Source: an uncultured Bdellovibrionales bacterium
GTDB taxonomy: Bacteria; Bdellovibrionota; Bdellovibrionia; Bdellovibrionales; JAMPXM01
DNA: 21,150 nucleotides
Reading direction: 5' to 3'
Assembly: GCA_937927435.1 (NCBI GenBank)
Contig: CALBDW010000187.1
Coordinates: 1-21,150, forward strand
In this document: piece by piece, positions 6,845 through 15,215 of the stretch
How the letters are laid out: each line of letters begins with the position of its first letter
Position numbering within the stretch: the first letter of the stretch is position 1
Notes under the pieces: generated by a model
The model's input: the letters and a program-made list of their open reading frames with translations, nothing else
What the model was told of the DNA's origin: nothing
Databases searched by the model: none
Position numbers and translations under genes: made by a program

Positions 6845-7664
6845 CTACGAAATCCAGCACGGCCTCGATAAAATCCGGTGACTTTAAAATCTTTCTGTGA
6901 CCGCAACCCTTTAACGGCAAAAGCTTGGCCCCCCGCCAATGGCGGACGATCTTTTGCCCTTCCGAAAACGGGACCTCGTCGTCCTCTTCGTCGTGAATGA
7001 CGAGCGCGGGCTTTTCGATCGACTCGGCCATTTTCGCAATGCCCATTTCTTCGATTTTCAATCCGGTGAAAGCTTCGAGTTTGCGACGGAAGGCCGCTTC
7101 GACCTTCGGCAAAACTTTGAACCGACGGCAATGACCGGCGATCACCCACTCGAATTCCGCGGGCGCCGCAACCAACACGACGCGCTGGACTTCCATCCAG
7201 CCGCGGGCCAAAGCCAATGCCGTCGCGCCCGCTCCGAATGAATGCGCCACGACCGACCGAACTGTTCCCACTTCACCGACGGCTCCCGCGAGAAGTTCGG
7301 CGAAAAGACGCAAATTCGCTCTCCGCCCCGGAGAGTCCCCATGAGCCGGACCATCCCACGCAACGACTCGGAACCCGCGTTCGAGCAGCGGATCGACAAG
7401 CTTTCCGAGTTGCGCGCCCCGGCCTTGCCACCCGTGCACAAGCATGACTGCGGGCGCGTCTTTCGGGCCCCAAACAGTTCCTCTCGTTCCGTTTTTAAAT
7501 TGAAGCCGCTCCCCCTTGGCGATGAGTTGTTTCTCCCATTCTGGGCGGGCGATAGGATTCGGAGTCGTAAACCGCCACACTGCTATTTCCGCGGCTAGAC
7601 TCGGAGAAACGTAACCAATGAGACGAAGCAAGCGTGAAAGGCGCTTTTGGGTCAGCCAAGACAT
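6831..7664 (-). CDS. Alpha/beta-hydrolase fold enzyme
   Basis: The 277-residue product has the standard landmarks: VMLVHGWQGRGAQ (73-85, oxyanion region), the nucleophile elbow AHSFGAG with Ser142, LVIHDEEDDEVP with a likely catalytic Asp228, and GCGHRKIL with His256. All three triad members are present, so it is probably an active serine hydrolase (esterase, lipase or thioesterase). The substrate cannot be read from the sequence. The first 30 residues are basic then hydrophobic (RLSRLLRLIGYVSPSLAAEIAVW) and could be a membrane anchor or amphipathic helix rather than a cleaved signal. The gene converges on the oxygenase and diverges from ampG, with 88 bases between the start codons. Confidence 0.85.
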   Translation of the reverse strand: MSWLTQKRLSRLLRLIGYVSPSLAAEIAVWRFTTPNPIARPEWEKQLIAKGERLQFKNGTRGTVWGPKDAPAVMLVHGWQGRGAQLGKLVDPLLERGFRVVAWDGPAHGDSPGRRANLRLFAELLAGAVGEVGTVRSVVAHSFGAGATALALARGWMEVQRVVLVAAPAEFEWVIAGHCRRFKVLPKVEAAFRRKLEAFTGLKIEEMGIAKMAESIEKPALVIHDEEDDEVPFSEGQKIVRHWRGAKLLPLKGCGHRKILKSPDFIEAVLDFVGSAA

Positions 7665-7713
7665 ATATTGTCACAAAACACTTTGGGCGGGAACGCAGTC
7701 AACAATTCGGTTT

Positions 7714-7728
7714 TTAAGTTTCACTTAA
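7714..7728. promoter_or_regulatory. Perfect short inverted repeat in the hydrolase/ampG divergent region
   Basis: TTAAGT-TTC-ACTTAA is a perfect six-base dyad 24 bases before the ampG start codon, just upstream of a TATGAT hexamer. It overlaps where the -35 region of that promoter would sit, so it is a reasonable operator candidate. Evidence is symmetry and position only. Confidence 0.35.
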
Positions 7729-7740
7729 GCAAAGTTCGCG

Positions 7741-7746
7741 TATGAT
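7741..7746 (+). promoter_or_regulatory. Likely -10 element of ampG
   Basis: TATGAT differs from TATAAT by one base and lies six bases before the ATG at 7753. Transcription would begin at or within a base or two of the start codon. A weak -35 candidate, TTTCAC (7719-7724), lies 16 bases upstream, inside the dyad. No Shine-Dalgarno sequence is present, which fits a leaderless message. Confidence 0.4.
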
Positions 7747-7752
7747 CGGGTC

Positions 7753-9015
7753 ATGGAAAAGTTCGTACGCATATTCAGCGACCGTCGGATGTTCATTGTT
7801 TTCGCCCTTGGTTTTTCGTCCGGGCTTCCTTTGCTCCTCACGGGCGGAACCCTTCAGGGGTGGTTAACTGCAGCCGGACTCAGCCTTACTCAGCTGGGAT
7901 TGGTGAACCTGATTAAGCTACCCTATAACTTCAAGTTCCTGTGGTCTCCGTTTCTTGACCGGTTCGTTCCGCCGTTTCTCGGTCGCCGGCGCGGATGGCT
8001 CATCATCACGCAGTTAGGTCTCGTTTTCGGACTTTTCGGCATGGCCCTTTGCAATCCGACGGAGGGCGCTGAATGGATCGTGATCCTCGCGATCCTGGTC
8101 GCTTTCTTCTCCGCGAGCCAAGACATCGTAATCGACGCCCACCGACGCGAAATCTTGCCCACCAACGAACTCGGTCTCGGAAGCTCGCTCTACACGGTCG
8201 GTTACCGGTTCGGGATGATGCTCGCTAACGGTGGCGCCTTCATGATGGCCGAGTTTTTACCATGGTCCGTCGTTTACATGATCATGGCAGCCTCGATGTG
8301 TGTGGGCTTGGTTGTGACCTTGCTTGCTCCGGAGCCTCAAATCGACAGTCCTCCTCCGCGAAATATGCGCGAAGCGATTGTCGAGCCGTTGAAAGAATAC
8401 TTCTCGCGCAAAGACGCGATCTGGATTCTCGTCTTCATTCTTCTCTATAAAGTGGGCGACAATCTCGCTGCCGGTATCGCCACTCCGTTCTACATTAAGA
8501 GCGGTTTCACGAACCTGCAAATCGGCGCGATCGTCAAAACGTTCGGAATCTGGGCGATCATCGTCGGAGGCATCGCCGGCGGAGCCGCGATGGTTTACCT
8601 CGGCCTCAAACGATCGCTTTGGGTTTTCGGCGTGCTGCAAGCCATTTCGACGGTCGGCTTCGCCGTTCTGGCTTATCTGGTCCCGATCATCGGCCCGTCG
8701 AACACAGCGCTCGCCGTCGTTATTTCGTTCGAGAACTTCACCGCGGGTATGGGTACAGCGGCGTTCGCGGCCTTCATGGCGAACTTAACCAACAAACGGT
8801 TCACGGCCACACAGTACGCGCTACTTACGAGCTTTATGGGAATCCCCCGCGACATCATTCCCAGCATGTCGGGCTGGCTCGCGGAACAAATGGGTTGGAT
8901 CATGTTCTTTAACTTCTGCGCTCTGGCCGCCGTACCAGGACTCTTGCTGCTTTTGAAAATCGGCCGCTGGGCCGACAGCGATCCCGACGCCACGGCCGCC
9001 GCAAAAGCGGCGTAA
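7753..9015 (+). CDS. ampG: AmpG-type muropeptide permease (MFS)
   Basis: The 420-residue inner-membrane protein has about twelve hydrophobic segments. AmpG-family landmarks are clear: an N-terminal LGFSSGLPLLLTGGTLQGWLT (compare LGFASGLPLALTSGTLQAW), LPYNFKFLWSPFLDRF with the conserved KFLWSPxxDR, a SASQDIVIDAHRREIL segment, and FENFTAGMGTAAFAAFM followed by TQYALLTSF. AmpG imports anhydro-muropeptides (GlcNAc-anhydroMurNAc peptides) from the periplasm for cell-wall recycling, using the proton gradient. The length is somewhat below the E. coli protein, which carries extra C-terminal segments. The start is supported by family alignment rather than by a ribosome-binding site. It ends 3 bases from the stop of the convergent CBS gene. 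Confidence 0.9.
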   Translation: MEKFVRIFSDRRMFIVFALGFSSGLPLLLTGGTLQGWLTAAGLSLTQLGLVNLIKLPYNFKFLWSPFLDRFVPPFLGRRRGWLIITQLGLVFGLFGMALCNPTEGAEWIVILAILVAFFSASQDIVIDAHRREILPTNELGLGSSLYTVGYRFGMMLANGGAFMMAEFLPWSVVYMIMAASMCVGLVVTLLAPEPQIDSPPPRNMREAIVEPLKEYFSRKDAIWILVFILLYKVGDNLAAGIATPFYIKSGFTNLQIGAIVKTFGIWAIIVGGIAGGAAMVYLGLKRSLWVFGVLQAISTVGFAVLAYLVPIIGPSNTALAVVISFENFTAGMGTAAFAAFMANLTNKRFTATQYALLTSFMGIPRDIIPSMSGWLAEQMGWIMFFNFCALAAVPGLLLLLKIGRWADSDPDATAAAKAA

Positions 9016-9018
9016 CGT

Positions 9019-9507
9019 TCAAATGCCCGCGTTCGCCAAAGCGTGGGCGATTTGCCCGATCGGTGAGCGATAAATCGCCGCCTTGAGTTCCACTTTCAGG
9101 TCTTCAAGCGGGCTCTCGGCGTTTTCGACCAAAGCCCGCAAGAGGTCTTCGGTCGTCACGATTCCCACGATTCGCTGTCCTCTCGTCACGACAAGCGAAG
9201 AGATTTTCTTATTGATCATTGCGCGCGCCGCCTGCTCGATCGGCGCCCACTCGTCGATCGCTTCCACAGGCCAGCTCATGTAATCGCGAACGCGCGCTCC
9301 GGGGGCGAATTCCGGTTTGTCGCCGCGCATGGCCCTGTTGAAATCCCGCTCGGAGATCACTCCGATCACGGCGCCGTCGTCGTCGACCACGGGTAAATGA
9401 CGTACCCGGTTCTGCAGCAAAACCCGAAACGCGCGGTCCATCTCGTCCATCCAATGGACCACGACCAGCTCTTGAGTCGCGTAATCCCGCAATCGCCGAT
9501 ATTTCAT
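9019..9507 (-). CDS. Two-CBS-domain protein
   Basis: The 162-residue soluble protein consists of two CBS domains. The first covers residues about 10-65 (RVLLQNRVRHLPVVDDDGAV and GVISERDF) and the second about 75-130 (AMINKKISSLVVT and IVGIVTTEDLLRAL). Each has the typical hydrophobic strand, Gly turn and Asp-Leu ending. A 30-residue C-terminal helix follows. CBS pairs bind adenosine nucleotides or SAM and act as sensors; no catalytic domain is attached, so the partner is unknown. GAGG lies about six bases before the ATG. It is convergent with ampG and divergent from the asparaginase gene. Confidence 0.88.
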   Translation of the reverse strand: MKYRRLRDYATQELVVVHWMDEMDRAFRVLLQNRVRHLPVVDDDGAVIGVISERDFNRAMRGDKPEFAPGARVRDYMSWPVEAIDEWAPIEQAARAMINKKISSLVVTRGQRIVGIVTTEDLLRALVENAESPLEDLKVELKAAIYRSPIGQIAHALANAGI

Positions 9508-9623
9508 CGCTGACCTCGCCTCTTGTCGTTCTCCACTTTAACCTAAGTCCCAACGCCCCACGAGACCGCACCCAGGATCCCGAACTCGGCCGTTTGTCGC
9601 GCAAGGTTCGCCATGTTAATTTG

Positions 9624-10481
9624 ATGCCTGCGGATATGGTCACCCCGGTTCTTGTCATTCACGGCGGCGCGGGATCAAAAGCCCCGACGAAAGAACAGAG
9701 GCGGATTTACTACGCCTCGCTCAAGCGGATTCTTGACGATGTCTATCCCCATCTCTTGCGAGGCGAAAGCGCCGTCAAATGCGCGGTCCTCGCAGTCGAA
9801 CTTCTCGAAAACGACCCTTTATACAACGCGGGTAAAGGTTCGAAGATCCAAAGCGACGGCAAAATACGCATGAGTGCCTCGCTCATGGACGGGCACAAAA
9901 GGCGCTTTTCAGGATGCGTGAATGTTGAAGGAGTCAAAAATCCCATTCGCTTGGCCGAAGCCCTGCAAAACAAGGAAGACCGGGTGCTCGGCGGAAGAGG
10001 CGCACGTGCTTTCGCGAAAGAAATAGGACTCGAATTCGCATCGCCTTATACAAAGAAAGCCCGCGAGCAATTTCGCGCCCGCCTATCCGGGAAAACGGGA
10101 ACTGTCGGCGCCGTTGTTCTCGATAAGAAAGGGCATTTGGCGTCCGCCACGTCGACGGGCGGCCGCGTATTTGAATATCCGCATCGGGTTTCAGATTCGC
10201 CGACGACAGCGGGAAATTATGCCAACCGCTCGTGCGCCGTCTCGGCGACGGGCATAGGTGAACACATCGTCGACTTCGCCGTGGCTTCAACGATCTGCAC
10301 GCTCGTGGAAGCGGGACAGCCGCTCTCCGAATGCGCGCGCCGACTCATCCGGAAAGCCCGCAGAGAAGACGCCGGCTTCGGTTTCATCGCCCTTGACCGG
10401 TCGGGTCATATCGAAACTTTGACCGCGACCGAATGTTTGATCTGGGCTAGTATGTCTCGCGACGGCGCTCGCATGTTTTAA
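9624..10481 (+). CDS. Plant-type L-asparaginase / isoaspartyl peptidase (Ntn hydrolase, family T2)
   Basis: From the ATG at 9624 the product has 285 residues. Family landmarks are VIHGGAG near the N-terminus, PLYNAGKGSKIQSDG and SASLMDG in the alpha part, then GTVGAVVLD, where Thr160 would become the N-terminal nucleophile after autocleavage. DSPTTAGNYANRSCAVSATGIGE follows in the beta part. Such enzymes hydrolyse asparagine or beta-aspartyl dipeptides and are made as a precursor that splits before the threonine. No signal peptide is seen, so it is probably cytoplasmic. The start is uncertain: ATG 9624 and ATG 9636 are both possible, and a TTG at 9594 extends the frame. Ribosome-binding sites are weak. 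An imperfectly placed TTTAAT/ATTAAA dyad overlaps the stop codon. Confidence 0.88.
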   Translation: MPADMVTPVLVIHGGAGSKAPTKEQRRIYYASLKRILDDVYPHLLRGESAVKCAVLAVELLENDPLYNAGKGSKIQSDGKIRMSASLMDGHKRRFSGCVNVEGVKNPIRLAEALQNKEDRVLGGRGARAFAKEIGLEFASPYTKKAREQFRARLSGKTGTVGAVVLDKKGHLASATSTGGRVFEYPHRVSDSPTTAGNYANRSCAVSATGIGEHIVDFAVASTICTLVEAGQPLSECARRLIRKARREDAGFGFIALDRSGHIETLTATECLIWASMSRDGARMF

Positions 10482-10596
10482 TTCGGTGATTAAATAGAAA
10501 CATTTGATAAACAAAAACTCAAAAACCCTCATGGCCCAGGAAGAATACCAAATCTCGACAATCGCCCTCCCGCATCAAGGTTTACAATGAAGCGCG

Positions 10597-11136
10597 ATGA
10601 ACTCGCTCGAAAGGCTGCGCAAGCAAATTCCAAATCTCCTGTCGGCATCGAGAATTATCGCAGCGCTCGCGTTTCCGTTTGTCCCCGCTTCCTGGCGCTT
10701 TCCCATGATTCTGTGGGCACTTTTAAGCGAGTTCTTCGATGGGTTTCTCGCCCGCCGCTGGAACGCGATCACGCCGTTGGGACAACTCCTGGACCCGATC
10801 GGTGATAAACTCTTCATTCTCGCGACGATTTCCGTCCTGATCCTCGAACACCAGCTCGGCTGGCTCGATTTTATTTTGATAGCGATGCGCGACATCGTGG
10901 TCGCGATCGGTTCTGTCTCAGTTGTATTGGAATCTCGAACTCAATCGATTTCGTTTTTAATTCCGCGTATTTCGGGAAAAATTACGACAGCTTTCCAGTT
11001 CGCGTTACTGGTCTCTTTCTTCAGTGTACCCGTCTTGGTCCGGCCGCTGTTCGTGGTCACCGTGGTCGCCAGTTGCCTGAGCGCGATCGACTATCTCTAC
11101 ATCGCTCTCCACCGGCGCTTCGATCGTGTCACATAA
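10597..11136 (+). CDS. CDP-alcohol phosphatidyltransferase, PgsA-like
   Basis: The 179-residue inner-membrane enzyme has about five hydrophobic segments. It carries the CDP-alcohol motif: Asp48-Gly49, Ala52-Arg53, Gly62, Asp66 and Asp70, with spacings that fit D-G-x2-A-R-x8-G-x3-D-x3-D exactly. The surrounding FDGFLARRWN and LLDPIGDK resemble phosphatidylglycerophosphate synthase. The earlier Asp that normally precedes this motif by three positions is Glu45 here. The enzyme would transfer a phosphatidyl group from CDP-diacylglycerol to an alcohol such as glycerol 3-phosphate; the acceptor cannot be assigned from sequence. The preceding 115 bases are AT-rich and hold no other gene I can support. 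The ribosome-binding site is weak (GAAG four bases before the ATG). Confidence 0.85.
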   Translation: MNSLERLRKQIPNLLSASRIIAALAFPFVPASWRFPMILWALLSEFFDGFLARRWNAITPLGQLLDPIGDKLFILATISVLILEHQLGWLDFILIAMRDIVVAIGSVSVVLESRTQSISFLIPRISGKITTAFQFALLVSFFSVPVLVRPLFVVTVVASCLSAIDYLYIALHRRFDRVT

Positions 11137-11279
11137 ACCGCGTTTGTTAACATTTCTTTTAAACGTATTTGAAAAATATCGACTCTTTGTGACTTTACGT
11201 TTGGCGCGTCTCTGGTAGGTCTTTGGCAGTGTTAAACGATTGGGTGAAGTGAAACATCTTTCCCCAAAGGAAGGAAAAG

Positions 11280-12014
11280 ATGATGACGAAGAAAAAGCTT
11301 TTTACGGTTTTATCGTTAAGTGCAACTCTTGGGCTCGTCGCTTGTTCGAGTTCGAACGACAGCGCTCCGGCAGCACCGGTGCCGAGAGCACCGGCCGCCG
11401 ACTCGTCCGGCGCGCAACCGACGACAACCAATAAAATCCTCGGAACGGACTTCCGGATCGGAAAGACTCTCGCGTTCGTCGAGGAGATTCCTGGAACGGA
11501 AGATTCCTTCGTTTCCGTTCACATGTTTGAGGAAGGGGCCGACGTCACTTGCGACAACATCATGGATCAAGAACCTCACAACGTGCTGCACGTCACGGCT
11601 CGCCTCGACATGAACAAAGCCATCGTCATCGAAGAAATGCAGGAAGAAGGCGACGGCTCGGGCAGCGAGCTGCCGCGTCCCAGCGCGGAAGAGGACGAAG
11701 CTCGCCGCGAATCTTCGTTGAACATTCCGGAAGGTTATGAACGCTCCGAAGACACTGCTCAGGCGGTCTTCATCAATAGGGATGGAGAACAAGACATCGC
11801 GACCGGCGGCTACCTGATCATCACTTCGAGAACCGACCGGGAAATCGAAGGCATCATCGCCGTTCGCGGTAAAGACGAAAACCGCGTTTCGCAGCTCGAC
11901 CGCACCGAGTTCCGGGCCGAAGTCTGCTCGATGCCGGTTTCCGATTCGGATGAGTTCGACGAAACGGTCGGCTACCCCGATTCTGAATCCGAATCGGACG
12001 TTTCGAACCCCTAA
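11280..12014 (+). CDS. Acidic lipoprotein of unknown function
   Basis: The 244-residue product begins MMTKKKLFTVLSL with a lipobox LVAC, so Cys22 is the predicted lipidated residue after signal peptidase II cleavage. Ser follows at +2, which usually favours export to the outer membrane. A Ser/Pro/Ala-rich linker (23-50) precedes a strongly acidic body. Glu/Asp-rich tracts occur around 118-145 (EEMQEEGDGSGSE) and at the C-terminus (SDSDEFDETVGYPDSESESD). Two cysteines (near 90 and 217) could form a disulfide. No family is recognised. AAAGGAAGG five bases before the ATG is a strong ribosome-binding site. The gene is monocistronic by its own terminator. Confidence 0.85.
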   Translation: MMTKKKLFTVLSLSATLGLVACSSSNDSAPAAPVPRAPAADSSGAQPTTTNKILGTDFRIGKTLAFVEEIPGTEDSFVSVHMFEEGADVTCDNIMDQEPHNVLHVTARLDMNKAIVIEEMQEEGDGSGSELPRPSAEEDEARRESSLNIPEGYERSEDTAQAVFINRDGEQDIATGGYLIITSRTDREIEGIIAVRGKDENRVSQLDRTEFRAEVCSMPVSDSDEFDETVGYPDSESESDVSNP

Positions 12015-12023
12015 TGACGGAGG

Positions 12024-12059
12024 GGCGCCCTTTATTTCGTACAGAAAAGGGCGCCTTTT
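12024..12059 (+). terminator. Intrinsic terminator of the lipoprotein gene
   Basis: A perfect ten-base-pair stem, GGCGCCCTTT (12024-12033) with AAAGGGCGCC (12046-12055), encloses a 12-base loop and is followed by TTTT. It starts nine bases after the lipoprotein stop codon. It sits inside the longest open frame of argS, which argues that argS starts downstream at 12107. Confidence 0.88.
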
Positions 12060-12106
12060 CGCTTCGCGACTCGCCAAGGGCCGAAAAATCGAGTACACGG
12101 TTCCAT

Positions 12107-13888
12107 ATGGAATCGGTACGTCAGCAACTCACGAACGTCTTTACGAAGGCCTTTCACTCCAAAGGAATCGACGCGAAGTTCGGGAGCGTCACGTTCTCAG
12201 ACCGCCCTGACCTTGCCCAATTTCAGTGCAATGGAGCCCTGGGCAGCGCCAAAGCCGCCAAAAAGAATCCTCGCGAACTCGCCCAGGAAATCATCGATTT
12301 CGTGAAAACGGAGGCCGAAAGGCAGTGGGGTGCTGACGCCCTCCAGCTTTCGATCGCGGGACCTGGTTTTATCAATATCAACCTGAGCGACCGGTTGCTG
12401 GCTCAATTCGTTCAAGTTCAAACCAAAGACGAACGCCTGGGCTGCCCGACCGTCGAAAAACCGCGGAAAGTCGTCATCGACTATGGCGGTCCCAACATCG
12501 CCAAGGGCATGCATGTCGGACACTTGCGGTCCTCAATCATCGGCGACAGCCTCGTGCGTTTGCACCGCTTTCTCGGCGACGAGGTTATCGGCGACAACCA
12601 CGTCGGCGACTGGGGTACCCAAATGGGCATGCTGATCTGTGAACTCAAGCGACGGCAGCCGGCTCTTCCGTACTTCGATCCCAACTACCAAGGGGAGTAC
12701 CCCAAAGAATCCCCGGTGACCCTTGCGGATCTTGAGGAAATGTATCCCACCGCGAGTAAGCGCTATGAAGCCGACGAGACGTTCAAGAACGAAGTCTTAC
12801 GGGCAACCGACGAATTGCAGTCCGGCCGGCGGGGCTACAAAGCTTTGTGGCAGCACTTTGTCAATGTGACGATCGCAGACCTCACCCGCGACTACGAAAA
12901 ACTCGGGATCAAATTCGACATGTGGCTCGGCGAAAGCTTCTACGAAGACCGCATGCCAGCCATGGTGGAGGAACTCAAAACCAAAGGCTTCACGCAAGTG
13001 AGCGAGGGCGCCCTTATCATTCCACTAGCGGACGAAAACGATCCCGACATGCCGCCTTTGATCCTCGTGAAATCAGGGGGAGGATTCCTCTACCACACGA
13101 GCGATTTGGCGACATGCCAATACCGCGCGCAAGTCCTCAAAGCCGATCTCGCACTCAACGTCGTAGACAAACGGCAGACCTTGCACTTTAAGCAGGTTTT
13201 CAAAGCCGCCCGACTCACGGGACTCGGTGGGAACTGCGAGTTCGTGCATTTGCCCTTCGGAACCATGAACGGAACCGACGGCAAGCCTTTCAAAACTCGG
13301 GCGGGCGGCGTGCTCAAGCTCAAAGACCTCATTCAGATGATCAATGACGAGGCTCGCAAACGCCTCCAAGAGCTACAAACCGAACGGCCTTACACACCGG
13401 ACGAACTCGAGGACATCGCCGCCAAAGTCGGAATCGCGACTCTCAAATACGCCGACCTCAAACACAATCGGACGGCCGATTACGTTTTCGATCTCGAGAA
13501 GTTCGCCAAGTTCGAAGGCCACACCGGACCTTACCTGCTTTATGCAACGGTTCGGATCAAATCGATCTTCCGGAAGGCGGTCGCCCAAGGTCTTCAACCG
13601 GGCGAGATCTTGCCGGCGGCTAAGGACTCCGAACGAAAACTTCAGCTCGAGCTCTTACGCCTGCCGGACGTACTGTTTACGGCGTACAGAGAGAGCGAGC
13701 CACACCATATTTGCGAATACGGCTTTAACCTCTCGCAGGTCTTCAACACCTTCTACAATGAGTGCCACATCCTGCGCGAAAGCGATCCGGCCCGCCAGTC
13801 CTCTTGGCTGGCGTTGAGCCGCCTGGTGCACGATCACTTGGAACTCTGCTTGGGCCTGCTCGGCATCACGGTGCCTGAGAAGATGTAA
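12107..13888 (+). CDS. argS: Arginyl-tRNA synthetase
   Basis: The 593-residue class I enzyme charges tRNA-Arg with arginine in the cytoplasm. The N-terminal additional domain (about 1-110) ends in AGPGFININLSD. The catalytic HIGH motif appears as KGMHVGHLRSSIIGDS with His136 and His139. GDNHVGDWGTQMG follows. The KMSKS-like loop is the usual degenerate ArgS form, KTRAGGVLKLKDL. The C-terminal DALR anticodon-binding domain begins near GHTGPYLLYA. The open frame begins at 12014, but a terminator hairpin lies in that extension and family alignment supports ATG 12107. Ribosome-binding and promoter signals in the 47 bases after the terminator are weak. Convergent with yggS, 27 bases apart. Confidence 0.95.
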   Translation: MESVRQQLTNVFTKAFHSKGIDAKFGSVTFSDRPDLAQFQCNGALGSAKAAKKNPRELAQEIIDFVKTEAERQWGADALQLSIAGPGFININLSDRLLAQFVQVQTKDERLGCPTVEKPRKVVIDYGGPNIAKGMHVGHLRSSIIGDSLVRLHRFLGDEVIGDNHVGDWGTQMGMLICELKRRQPALPYFDPNYQGEYPKESPVTLADLEEMYPTASKRYEADETFKNEVLRATDELQSGRRGYKALWQHFVNVTIADLTRDYEKLGIKFDMWLGESFYEDRMPAMVEELKTKGFTQVSEGALIIPLADENDPDMPPLILVKSGGGFLYHTSDLATCQYRAQVLKADLALNVVDKRQTLHFKQVFKAARLTGLGGNCEFVHLPFGTMNGTDGKPFKTRAGGVLKLKDLIQMINDEARKRLQELQTERPYTPDELEDIAAKVGIATLKYADLKHNRTADYVFDLEKFAKFEGHTGPYLLYATVRIKSIFRKAVAQGLQPGEILPAAKDSERKLQLELLRLPDVLFTAYRESEPHHICEYGFNLSQVFNTFYNECHILRESDPARQSSWLALSRLVHDHLELCLGLLGITVPEKM

Positions 13889-13915
13889 CTCAATAGAATC
13901 ACGGTCCGAAAACCC

Positions 13916-14617
13916 TCAGCGCGCGTATTCCCGGGCGCCGAAAATCGATGTTCCCACCCGAACCATCGTGGCGCCCTCGAGAATCGCCCATTCATAATCG
14001 GAACTTGTTCCCATTGAGAGCTCCGTGAACAAAGCGGCGGCCTCACCAGACAGGCGTTCGTTTCGCCATTTCTCTAGGGCTTCGCGAAGGCGCGCGAAGT
14101 TGGCGCGGGCGACACGTTCGTCCTCCGTGAGCGGAGGAAGCGCCATGAGCCCGCGCAGGCGCAAACTCCGCAGGCCCAAAATATGATCGATCAGCGCCGG
14201 CGCCTCTTCAAAACTCACGCCGTGCTTCGTCTCTTCGCCGCCGACATTGAGTTCAATCAGAACGTCCTGTACAACGCCGGCGGTCTCCGCAGCCTTCGCC
14301 AAAACATCGGCAAGCTTTTGCCGGTCCACCGAATGCACGAGCGAAAACCGCCCGACAACGAACTTCGCTTTATTCGTTTGCAAGGAGCCGATAAAGTGCC
14401 AGTCCACTTCGGGAAGCTGCTCCACTTTTTCCACAGCCTCTTGCACATAGTTTTCGCCGAAACTTTTTTGGCCGGCGGCAAGCGCCTCGCGGATCATGGA
14501 AACCGGTTTCGTTTTCGAAACCGCGATCAAACGCACGCTTTCGGGCGAGCGCCCGGCGCGCAGACAAGCTTCAGCAATACGAGACCGGATCTCATTGAGA
14601 TTTTCTGCGATCGACAT
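13916..14617 (-). CDS. yggS: YggS-family pyridoxal-5'-phosphate homeostasis protein
   Basis: The 233-residue cytoplasmic protein belongs to the YggS/PLPBP family. Landmarks are IAVSKTKP with the PLP-binding Lys35, FGENYVQE (53-60), WHFIGSLQTNK (73-83), ELNVGGEETKHG, LRGLMALPP, and the C-terminal LSMGTSSDYEWAI followed by GATMVRVGTSIFG. The family binds PLP without known enzymatic activity and keeps vitamin B6 and amino-acid pools balanced. AAGGA lies about ten bases before the ATG. Its start overlaps the end of maf by 26 bases, so translation is likely coupled. Confidence 0.94.
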   Translation of the reverse strand: MSIAENLNEIRSRIAEACLRAGRSPESVRLIAVSKTKPVSMIREALAAGQKSFGENYVQEAVEKVEQLPEVDWHFIGSLQTNKAKFVVGRFSLVHSVDRQKLADVLAKAAETAGVVQDVLIELNVGGEETKHGVSFEEAPALIDHILGLRSLRLRGLMALPPLTEDERVARANFARLREALEKWRNERLSGEAAALFTELSMGTSSDYEWAILEGATMVRVGTSIFGAREYAR

Positions 14618-15215
14618 CCCAATTATTTTCCTTCAAAAGTTTTTCGACGAGAGCCACAGGCAAACCGACGATGTTGTCGTACGGCCCCTTCACTTCGCTG
14701 ACAAAAGCGCCGGCCGAGCCCTGAATGCCGTAACCGCCCGCTTTGTCGAGCCCTTCACCCGAAGCGACATACGCCGCGATCTCGTCATCGGTCAAAGTCC
14801 GGAACGTAATCCACGACGTCTCGTGGCCGACCGCCATGCGCCCTGTATCTACGTCCAGGAGCGCAACCGACGTGATCACGCAGTGGGTACGCCCCGAGAG
14901 CAGACGAAGGTAGTGTTCATTCTCTCGACGATCGTCGGGCTTGCCTAAAATCTGGCCGTCCAGAACGACGACAGTGTCGGCCGAAAGTATCAAATTCCCC
15001 TGTCCTTTCGCGACTTTTCCCGATTTGAGACAGGCTTCAGCTTTTTGACAGGCTAAAGCACGAATCTGCCCCTCCAAATTCAAATTTTCATCGGGAATTT
15101 CCGATATTTGTGTTGGGGAAAGGTCAAACTCGAATCCGGCCGCGGAAAGAAGTTCTCTTCTACGCGGCGATTGAGAGGCCAAAACTAAACGGAGTTTGCG
15201 AGTCTGCGTCGTCAT
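14592..15215 (-). CDS. maf: Maf-family nucleoside triphosphate pyrophosphatase
   Basis: From the ATG at 15215 the product has 207 residues. Family landmarks are LVLASQSPRRRELL (10-23), SADTVVVLDG with Asp80, LGKPDD, LSGRTHCVITSVAL, and KAGGYGIQGSAGAF followed by GPYDNIVGLP. Maf proteins hydrolyse non-canonical or modified dTTP/UTP-type nucleotides to monophosphates and affect septum formation. A TTG at 15254 would extend the frame, but the added residues do not belong to the family. The gene runs opposite to tadC with only 42 bases between start codons. The downstream yggS overlaps its 3' end. Confidence 0.93.
   Translation of the reverse strand: MTTQTRKLRLVLASQSPRRRELLSAAGFEFDLSPTQISEIPDENLNLEGQIRALACQKAEACLKSGKVAKGQGNLILSADTVVVLDGQILGKPDDRRENEHYLRLLSGRTHCVITSVALLDVDTGRMAVGHETSWITFRTLTDDEIAAYVASGEGLDKAGGYGIQGSAGAFVSEVKGPYDNIVGLPVALVEKLLKENNWDVDRRKSQ

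Noticed and set aside
10531..10590. 19-codon ORF before the CDP-alcohol transferase
   Set aside because: No ribosome-binding site and no leader-peptide features such as attenuator stems or repeated codons.
11316..12098. 260-codon reverse-strand ORF opposite the lipoprotein gene
   Set aside because: The plus strand has a lipobox, strong ribosome-binding site and terminator; the antisense product is Arg/Phe-rich with no family match.
12014..12106. argS start at the ATG overlapping the lipoprotein stop
   Set aside because: The terminator hairpin sits inside this extension and the added residues do not match ArgS.
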